Source of the DNA: Serinibacter salmoneus
Lineage (GTDB): Bacteria > Actinomycetota > Actinomycetes > Actinomycetales > Beutenbergiaceae
Length of the DNA stretch: 64,000 nucleotides
Direction of reading: 5' to 3'
Assembly (NCBI RefSeq): GCF_002563925.1
Contig: NZ_PDJD01000001.1
Location: 434,001 to 498,000, forward strand
The number at the start of each line of letters is the position of its first letter. Within the stretch, counting starts at the first letter, position 1. The translations under genes were made by a program, and so were the position numbers. The notes beneath the pieces were generated by a model that was not told the origin of the DNA, searched no databases, and saw nothing but the letters and a program-made list of their open reading frames with translations. This document shows, one piece after another, positions 58,300 through 64,000 of this stretch.

Positions 58300-59679
58300 T
58301 CAGCCGCCCAGTTCCGGCAGCAGCCACCTGGCCACCTCGAAGTAGATCAGCAGCCCGGTGCCGTCCACGACCGTGGCGATCATGGGCCCGGAGACCACGG
58401 CGGGGTCCACGCGCAGCTTCTTCAGCAGCAGCGGGATCATCGAGGCGATCAGCGAGGACCACAGCACGATGCAGGCCAGTGCCACGGCCACGGTGATCAT
58501 GACCTGGGACTCCACACCCAGGGTCCACGCCCGGATGAACCCGGCGGTGGCCATCGCCGCCGCGATGAAGACCCCGGTGGTCAGCTCCTTGCTGATCACC
58601 CGGCCCACGTCCCGCAGTCGTACGTTCTCCGTGGCCATGGCGCGGATCAGGGTGGTGGTGATCTGGGTGCCGGTATTGCCGCCGGTGCCGATGAGCAGGG
58701 GGATGAAGAAGGCGAGGGCCACCACGGCGTCCAGCTCGTCCTCGAAGGCCTGTAGCACGGTCCCGGTGTAGGCCTCGGCCACGAACAGCACGAGCAGCCA
58801 CACGATGCGCTTGCGCCACAGCAGCCACGGGGAGGCGCGCATGTACGGCACCTCCAGCGGTTGGGACCCGCCCTGCCGCTCCGCGTCCTCCGTGGCCTCC
58901 TCCTCCACGATGTCCGAGACGTCGTCGGAGGTCACCACGCCCAGCAGCCGGTTGTCGCCGTCCACCACGGGCAGGGCCAGCAGGCGGTGCTTCACCAGCA
59001 CCTTGGCGGCCTCCTCCTGATCGGTGAGGGCCTCCACGGTGATCACGTCGTGCTCCACCAGGTTGTGGACCACCACATCGGGGTCGGCGAGCACGAGGTC
59101 GCGGAAGGAGACCACGCCGTGCAGGTGCTGCTCGTCGTCCACCGCGAAGACGTAGGCGCCGATGTGGGAGTCCTGGCGCAGTTTCGCCTTGTGGGTGCGC
59201 ACCTCGTGGATCGCCTCACGGGCCGTGGCGGAATCTTGCACCGTGACGACATCCGGCACCATGTGCGCGGCCGCGGAGCCCTCCGGCCACTGCAGCAGTC
59301 CGCGCAGTACCTGGACCCGCTCGGTGGGCATGGCCGCCAGCAGTCGCTCCCGCTCCGGGGGGTCCAGTTCACGCAGCAGCGCGGCGGCCCGGTCGGACTC
59401 CATCCGGGTCAGCATCGCGGCGGCGTTCTCCGGCGGCGCGATGCGGGTGGCGTCCACCGCCACGTGCAGGTCGAGGGTGTCCACGAGGTCGGCGGCCTGG
59501 GCGGGGGGGATGGTGCGCGCGAGCTGCACCACCTCCTCACGGGTGAGGTCGGTGAGCTGGTCCGCCCGATCGACGGGGTCGTCCACCAGGTCGAGCCAGA
59601 GTTCGATCGCCTTCGGGGTGCCCAGGGCGATCGCCTGATGCAGGTCGAGTGTGGTGGGTGGGGGAGTTGCGCTGCGCAT
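58300..59679 (-). CDS. mgtE: Magnesium transporter MgtE
   Basis: 459 residues from the ATG at 59679. MgtE layout: N-terminal superhelical domain (about 20-130), two CBS domains (about 135-260, VVSFRDLVLADPDVVVHNLV and LLGVVTSDDVSDIVEEE) sensing Mg2+, a connecting helix, then five membrane helices with the conserved FFIPLLIGTGGNTGTQ and IASMIPLLLKKL. Gated importer controlled by intracellular magnesium. Confidence 0.95.
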   Translation of the reverse strand: MRSATPPPTTLDLHQAIALGTPKAIELWLDLVDDPVDRADQLTDLTREEVVQLARTIPPAQAADLVDTLDLHVAVDATRIAPPENAAAMLTRMESDRAAALLRELDPPERERLLAAMPTERVQVLRGLLQWPEGSAAAHMVPDVVTVQDSATAREAIHEVRTHKAKLRQDSHIGAYVFAVDDEQHLHGVVSFRDLVLADPDVVVHNLVEHDVITVEALTDQEEAAKVLVKHRLLALPVVDGDNRLLGVVTSDDVSDIVEEEATEDAERQGGSQPLEVPYMRASPWLLWRKRIVWLLVLFVAEAYTGTVLQAFEDELDAVVALAFFIPLLIGTGGNTGTQITTTLIRAMATENVRLRDVGRVISKELTTGVFIAAAMATAGFIRAWTLGVESQVMITVAVALACIVLWSSLIASMIPLLLKKLRVDPAVVSGPMIATVVDGTGLLIYFEVARWLLPELGG

Positions 59680-59829
59680 GGGTGCCTTCCCGGGTCGCGG
59701 TCACCGGCCCTAGGATTCTCGCCCACCCCGCAGCGCCCCGCCTGCCGACGGGGTGAATGGTTGGTGAACGCAGTCTGGCACGATCTGAGGGCGCGAGTCG
59801 CCGAGGGGGGAGGTGCGTGTGGGTCGCAG

Positions 59830-59902
59830 TAGGCCCCGTGGGGCTCGAACCCACAACCCACGGATTAAAAGTCCGTTGCTCTACCAATTGAGCTAGAGGC
59901 CC
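59830..59902 (-). tRNA. tRNA-Lys (TTT)
   Basis: 73 bases, CCA not encoded. Minus strand starts GGGCCTCTAGCTCAATTGG, anticodon TTT in ACTTTTAAT, T-loop GGGTTCGAGCCCC, acceptor GGGGCCT with discriminator A. Confidence 0.94.
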
Positions 59903-60078
59903 GCGCTCGCGGCGGATCCCGGCCACTGGTCGGTCACCGTGCTGTGCCCGACCAGGGTACGGCCCTGCCTGCGCGCAGGGTAATCGCCTCGCCGCGAGCG
60001 AGCATTCGCGCGGCCTGCGCACGCGTGGTTCGATGTCACGTGGATCGCTGACTCACCCTGTGTCCCCGGAGGTTCCCC

Positions 60079-60516
60079 ATGCGCCCGTCCCGTCCCTTCT
60101 CCGTTGCTGCCGCACTCGGCCTGATGGTCGCGCTCAGTGCGTGCAGCACGTCCAGCGAGAGCGGGGACCTGGAGGCGTTCAGCATCCAGGGGAACTGGAC
60201 GCTGACCTCCGGCGAGGGGCCGAACGGGGCGGTGGAGCCCGTGGAGGGGTCCCCGATCACCCTGGAGGTGGACGGGCAGGGCACCGTGCACGGCAACTCG
60301 GGCTGCAACACCTACAACGGCACCGCAACCGTCGAGGGCAACGCGGTGACCTTCGGACCGCTGATGCAGACCATGATGGCCTGCGACGAGGCTGTGATGA
60401 CGGCCGAGTACGCCTACACCACTGCGCTCGAGGGCGTGAGCGAAGGATCGGTAGAGGACGGCGGGCTGGTGCTCACGGGCGAGGGTGTGGAACTGCGCTA
60501 CGACCCGACCGAGTGA
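60079..60516 (+). CDS. META-domain (HslJ-like) lipoprotein
   Basis: 145 residues. Signal peptide with lipobox LSAC, then a META domain: GNWTLTSGEGPNGAVEPVEG, GNSGCNTYNGTATVEGNAV, GPLMQTMMACDEAVM and VLTGEGVELRYDP. Family members (HslJ) help heat resistance or bind ligands at the surface; function here unknown. Confidence 0.9.
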   Translation: MRPSRPFSVAAALGLMVALSACSTSSESGDLEAFSIQGNWTLTSGEGPNGAVEPVEGSPITLEVDGQGTVHGNSGCNTYNGTATVEGNAVTFGPLMQTMMACDEAVMTAEYAYTTALEGVSEGSVEDGGLVLTGEGVELRYDPTE

Positions 60517-60581
60517 GCCCGCGGGTGGCTGCCTGAGGGGCGGCAGGCTGCGGTGCCTTGGTGGGGCCTGTTCCCTCGCGC

Positions 60582-60624
60582 TCGCGAGGCAGTTGCGTCC
60601 CCTTCGCGAGGCAGTCGCGTCCCC
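60582..60624 (+). repeat. 22-base tandem repeat between META and GNAT genes
   Basis: TCGCGAGGCAGTTGCGTCCCC (60582-60602) and TCGCGAGGCAGTCGCGTCCCC (60604-60624) differ at one base and are spaced 22 bases apart, 66 bases after the META gene stop. Confidence 0.75.
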
Positions 60625-60684
60625 CACAGGCCCCGGTTTCGTGATTCGCGAGCCCGTCGTTCCAACCATCGGGGAGCTGCGGCA

Positions 60685-61221
60685 ATGTCCGGATACGCCG
60701 AGTACCGACCGGCGACGACCCGCCCTGCCCGGACGCTCGACGTCGATGTGCGAGCCGCCGACGTCGACGACGTGACAGCGATCGTGGAGGTCGAACGCGC
60801 CGCGCGCGGCATGGCCCCGGCGGGATTCCTCGAGGCGCTCCGGGCGCTGATGGGCAGGCACGGCACCATCCTGCTCGTCGCCGTGCTCACCGACCTCGGC
60901 GCCGCCGGCGAGGGCGTGATCGGCTGGGCCTCGGCCAGGTTCCGAGAACCCGAGGACGCACCGAACGGGTGGTACGTCGGAGGACTCGCCGTCCTCCCTG
61001 ATGTCCGACGGCGTGGTGTCGCCCGGCTCCTCCTCGCCACCCTGGATGAGCACCGCCCGGGCAATGCCGGACTGCTGCGCAGCATCGTGAACGCCCGCAA
61101 CCTCGCTTCCCTCGCGCTGCACCGCTCGTGTGGTTTCCGCGAGATCGAGCGAGGTCCAGTGTTCCTCGGAGTCGAGTTCACGGGTGGCGAAGGCGTCCTG
61201 CTGGAGAGGCTCACGGCCTGA
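60685..61221 (+). CDS. GNAT-family N-acetyltransferase
   Basis: 178 residues from the ATG at 60685 with GGGGAG upstream; an upstream frame to 60553 passes through the repeat. Motif A GGLAVLPDVRRRGVARLLL (acetyl-CoA site) and NARNLASLALHRSCGFREI are present. Substrate unknown. Stands between repeats; transcribed like the META gene. Confidence 0.88.
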   Translation: MSGYAEYRPATTRPARTLDVDVRAADVDDVTAIVEVERAARGMAPAGFLEALRALMGRHGTILLVAVLTDLGAAGEGVIGWASARFREPEDAPNGWYVGGLAVLPDVRRRGVARLLLATLDEHRPGNAGLLRSIVNARNLASLALHRSCGFREIERGPVFLGVEFTGGEGVLLERLTA

Positions 61222-61265
61222 TTCCGCCCGCTCGACCAGCGAATCATCTCGCCGTGAGACTCACG

Positions 61266-61325
61266 CCTCCTCCTCCTCCTCCCCCCCCTCCCCGGGGAGC
61301 CACGTCCCCGCGGGGTGGTGGCTCC
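61266..61325 (+). other. Pyrimidine tract followed by a hairpin after the GNAT gene
   Basis: Bases 61266-61293 are all C or T except none (CCTCC repeats then a C8 run), followed by GGAGCCAC (61296-61303) and GTGGCTCC (61318-61325), an 8-bp stem. Probable transcription stop or a GC-rich structured spacer ahead of the HNH gene. Confidence 0.45.
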
Positions 61326-61432
61326 GGTGTGGTTGTCCACAGGGACTCGGTGCGGGTGGAGGATGTCAGTCCCTGGTTCTAGTCTGGCTACATCAGTTCG
61401 AATCACTGATCTCAGTCAGGGGGTGAGAGGGG

Positions 61433-63370
61433 ATGGTCGCAGAGCTCGCGCCGAGCGCGGCGCCGCAGACCACGAGCGCTCGTGATGGTGGCGCCAACCC
61501 CGTCGCGAGCGTTGCTGGGCCCGCGACATCGCCCCCGTCCCCAGCCGATCCTTCCGCCCTTGGTGGCCCTGCGGCGCCTGCCGCACCTGCGGCGCCTGCC
61601 GCACCTGCGGCGCCTGCCGCACCTGCGGCGCCTGCCGCACCTGCGGCGCCTGCCGCACCTGCGGCTCCTGCTAGCCCTGCCGCCCCTGACACTGCTGCCG
61701 TCCCCGCCAGTCCACCTGATCTCGCCAGCGCGGCTGTGCGGGCGCGGGGTGTGGTGGGGGAGCTGGCGCAGGTTGTGGCGCGGGCGGAGGCGCTGGTCGA
61801 GGCCGGTGCCGGTCCGAGTGCGGTGCTGGACCCCGGCGGGGTGGATGGTGCGGGTGGGATGAGCCTGGGCGAGGTCCTGGCGTTGGTGGACACCTGCGCC
61901 TCGGTCCTGGGAGTGACACGCACCCGGTTGGCGGGGATCGCTTCCACGGTGGCGCAGCGAGGTGGGCGCGATGCGCGTGATGCGGTCACCGACCGCGCGG
62001 CCTCCTCCCGTCAGGGCCTGGGGTCCGCCCGTGCCGAGGCTCAGGCCGGCGCGACCCTGCGGCTGCTGCCGCAGGTGCGGCAGGCCGCCACGACCGGGCA
62101 GGTCAGCGAGGGGCACGTGCGTGCGATCAGCAGCGTCCTGGGCGGCCTGGCGCCCGCGGTGCGCGAGGAGTTCGCCTCCCGGGAGGGCATGATCCTGCAA
62201 CGTGCCAAGCAGGCCAGCGTCCCGGAGCTGCGGCGGGAACTGCAGGCCCAGGCCGCGGCGTTGGAAGCCGACAAGGCCGACGCCTCCTTCGAGGCCGCTC
62301 GCTCCCAGCGGCACCTGCGGCTGCGCCCCCGAGGCGGGGGCCTTGCCCTGGAGGGGTTTCTGGACCCCGTCGCCGGCGCGAAGGTGCGCACCGCCCTGGA
62401 GGCACTGACCCCCACCCCCGCCCTGGGGGATACCCGCAGTGGGCAGCAACGACACGCCGATGCCCTGGTGATGCTCGCCGACCACGCCCTCAGCAGCGGT
62501 AAGCACAAGCCAGGTGCGCAGGTACGCCCCCACCTGAACATCCTCATCCGGGAAGACACCTGGCTGCTGCTGCGCCACCGCCGCCGACAAGCCACCTGCC
62601 CCGGCGCGGCGATCACCCGCGCCAGCAGCAGCGCCTTCACCGCCAGCGGGCTCACCTCACCGCCCCCGTTGGCGCAACTGCTGGATGGGACCCTGATCCC
62701 CTACGCCGCCCTGGAGGTCCTGGCATGTGACGCGATGGTGCAGCGCCTCGTGCTGGACCCCACCGGTGCACCCTTGGACATCGGGCGCGCCCAGCGCACC
62801 TTCACCGGGGAGCTACGCCGCGCGGTCATGGTCCGCGACCGGCACTGCCAATACCCCGGCTGCACCATGCGCGCCGAATGGTGCGAGGTCCACCACATCC
62901 TGGAATGGGACAACCACGGCGACACGTGCCTGGCCAACGGCATCTCCCTGTGCAGCCACCACCATCACGAGACCCACACCCGCCACCTGACCATCACCCG
63001 CACCCCCACCGGATTCACCTTCACGACCCCCACCGGCATCCCCCTGGGCGCCACCACCCGCACCCACGACCACCTCCTGACCCCGCCACCACCGAACACC
63101 AAGCGCCGACCCACCAACCCGAACCACGAGCGCAGGCACACCAACCAACGGCTCGACCCCGGCGATCGGCCCGACCCCGCGGGAAGGCCCGGCGCGGGCG
63201 AGGGCCCAGGATGCCGCGGACCCGCGGGCAGTGGCACCGGAGACAGGCCCGACCCCGCAGGGGGTCCAGCGCCAGGTGGCAGGCCCGACCCCGGAGATGG
63301 GCCCCACGCGGCGGTGACACTGGCCGCGGAGACCCGTGCGGCGACGACCCAGGCGGTGGCAGCGATGCAC
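61433..63370 (+). CDS. HNH endonuclease, DUF222 (13E12-type); no in-frame stop in window
   Basis: ATG at 61433 behind GAGAGGGG. Parts: an Ala-Pro head with five copies of AAPAAP (residues 47-76), a DUF222 domain (about 95-330; SEGHVRAISSVLGGLAPAV), and an HNH domain (about 460-505; CQYPGCTMRAEWCEVHHI, NGISLCSHHHHETH), then Gly/Pro/Asp-rich tail. The frame is open to base 64000 through the antisense of the DUF389 gene. 63370 is set as the end because homology fades there; it is not a stop codon. A frameshift near 63330-63380 or a 3' truncation is likely (a stop in another frame lies at 63379). 13E12 HNH genes are multi-copy and mobile-like in actinobacteria. Confidence 0.7.
61571..61660 (+). 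repeat. 18-base tandem repeat (5 copies) coding for Ala-Ala-Pro units
   Basis: GCGGCGCCTGCCGCACCT is repeated five times without change, at 61571, 61589, 61607, 61625 and 61643, then decays. In the HNH frame each unit reads AAPAAP. Perfect identity suggests recent slippage, so copy number may vary among strains. Confidence 0.9.
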
Positions 63371-64000
63371 CTACGAGGTGAAGCCCGCCTCGATCCGTTC
63401 GCCCTGCGTCGTCGCGACGACGACCTCGTACCCCGGCGGCACCCGGCCGTCCAGGATCGCCACGAGCTCGTCGATCTCGGGCAGTTCACCCGCCGTACGT
63501 ACGTCCACCACGATGTCGTTGGAATGCACCTGTACCTCGGTCACCCGAGCCGTGGGGTCGTCCTCGAGCCACTGCACGGCGGCCGAGTGCACGCGGTCGG
63601 TGTAGACCGCCAGCAAGTAGGTCAAGGCGGTGTTCGTGGCGAGCGGGATGCCGACCACGACCAGCAACGCGCTGATCGCGAACACCACTCGGCGCTGGGG
63701 TCGCACCACGTGCTCGTTCAGGCGCAGTGCCGTGAACACGAGGGTCCCGGCCAGCACCAGCGCCAGCAGGTTGGAGATGAACAGCGTCAGGGCGCCGACG
63801 GCAAGGCCCCAGGAGCCCTCCCCGAGGCACACCCCGACGACGGCGAGCGGCGGCACCAGCGAGATGGAGATCGCGACACCCGGAAGCACGGCCGCGACGT
63901 CCCGCCGCGCCAACGCGATCGCCCCGGCGAAACCCGTGGCGATCGCGGCGATGAGGTCCAGCAACCCGGGGGAGGTGCGCCCGGCGATCTGCTCGTTCGC
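63371..64000 (-). CDS. DUF389 membrane protein, 3' part (start outside window)
   Basis: Runs from the window edge at 64000 to TAG at 63371-63373. Helices: IAAIATGFAGAIALARR, AAVLPGVAISISLVPPLAVVG, VGALTLFISNLLALVLAG and FAISALLVVVGIPLA, followed by a soluble C-terminal domain (DDPTARVTEVQVHSNDIVVD). The PGVAISISLVPPLA motif is the DUF389 / TIGR00341-type hallmark. Function unknown. Its end abuts the HNH frame on the other strand. Confidence 0.88.
   Translation of the reverse strand, partial: ANEQIAGRTSPGLLDLIAAIATGFAGAIALARRDVAAVLPGVAISISLVPPLAVVGVCLGEGSWGLAVGALTLFISNLLALVLAGTLVFTALRLNEHVVRPQRRVVFAISALLVVVGIPLATNTALTYLLAVYTDRVHSAAVQWLEDDPTARVTEVQVHSNDIVVDVRTAGELPEIDELVAILDGRVPPGYEVVVATTQGERIEAGFTS

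Noticed and set aside
61571-61660. Possible CRISPR array
   Set aside because: Repeats are contiguous 18-base units with no spacers and keep a reading frame; no cas genes are near.
61482-61862. LRRLPH repeat protein in another frame of the HNH gene
   Set aside because: The repeat is the 18-base tandem array read out of phase; the HNH/DUF222 frame carries clear homology.

Overview
The window is a high-GC (roughly 70 percent), densely packed bacterial chromosome segment with typical actinobacterial content: the PknG/GlnH signalling locus, a DUF3073 gene next to purM, a mevalonate-route isoprenoid operon, GTG/GTGA/ATGA translational coupling, a 13E12-type HNH (DUF222) gene and a PHO box of the Streptomyces type. 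This fits Actinomycetota, most likely order Micrococcales; the family cannot be fixed from sequence reading alone. No gene-free stretch exceeds about 280 bases except where tRNA genes lie.

Region by region. 1-8067: a one-way, translationally coupled signalling cluster (GlnX end, GlnH lipoprotein, a coiled-coil protein of unknown function, PknG kinase, PP2C phosphatase, VWA protein, FHA protein). 8117-12683: malic enzyme, then fruK-ptsH-ptsI (1-phosphofructokinase plus the two general PTS proteins, with no sugar-specific EII here). 12774-15075: SCP-like protein, small membrane protein, RNB ribonuclease. 15065-19028: purF and purM divergent, DUF3073, DUF3618 and a holin-like membrane protein. 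19188-24488: a 5'-3' exonuclease and a four-gene operon for the lower mevalonate pathway (mvk, mvaD, mvaK2, fni). 24539-25895: a winged-helix/DUF559 nuclease-like gene bracketed by two about 147-bp palindromic elements in direct orientation with an exact 1210-bp offset; this is the most unusual structure in the window. 25970-28343: methyltransferase, asparaginase, LysE exporter. 28389-31568: a copper-handling operon (membrane protein, CopC, PCuC, Tat-exported Dyp peroxidase). 31630-33495: arsR divergent from a flavoprotein with a C-terminal Cys-Cys. 33770-38256: two tandem YhgE/Pip membrane proteins. 38468-43056: pstSCAB behind a PHO box, followed by a PhoB-like regulator with a degenerate receiver.

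43128-43449: tRNA-Glu, tRNA-Asp and tRNA-Phe on the minus strand. 43610-50164: DinB-like, minimal zinc protease, galE, DEAD-box helicase, NTF2-like, App1-type phosphatase, 2-hydroxyacid dehydrogenase. 50245-54695: msrB, two transporters, and a fur-catalase pair with a palindromic operator candidate. 54864-59902: YeaQ-type membrane protein, ThrE exporter, a broken PAP2 phosphatase gene, GNAT, mgtE, tRNA-Lys. 60079-64000: META lipoprotein, GNAT, an HNH/DUF222 gene that has no in-frame stop before the window ends, and the 3' end of a DUF389 gene on the opposite strand.

Common themes are oxidative and metal stress (Dyp peroxidase, PCuC, CopC, catalase/Fur, MsrB, ArsR), phosphate and carbon uptake control (Pst, PTS) and Ser/Thr phosphorylation signalling. 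A recurring small-scale feature is short tandem duplications (20-28 bases) just after, or across, stop codons.
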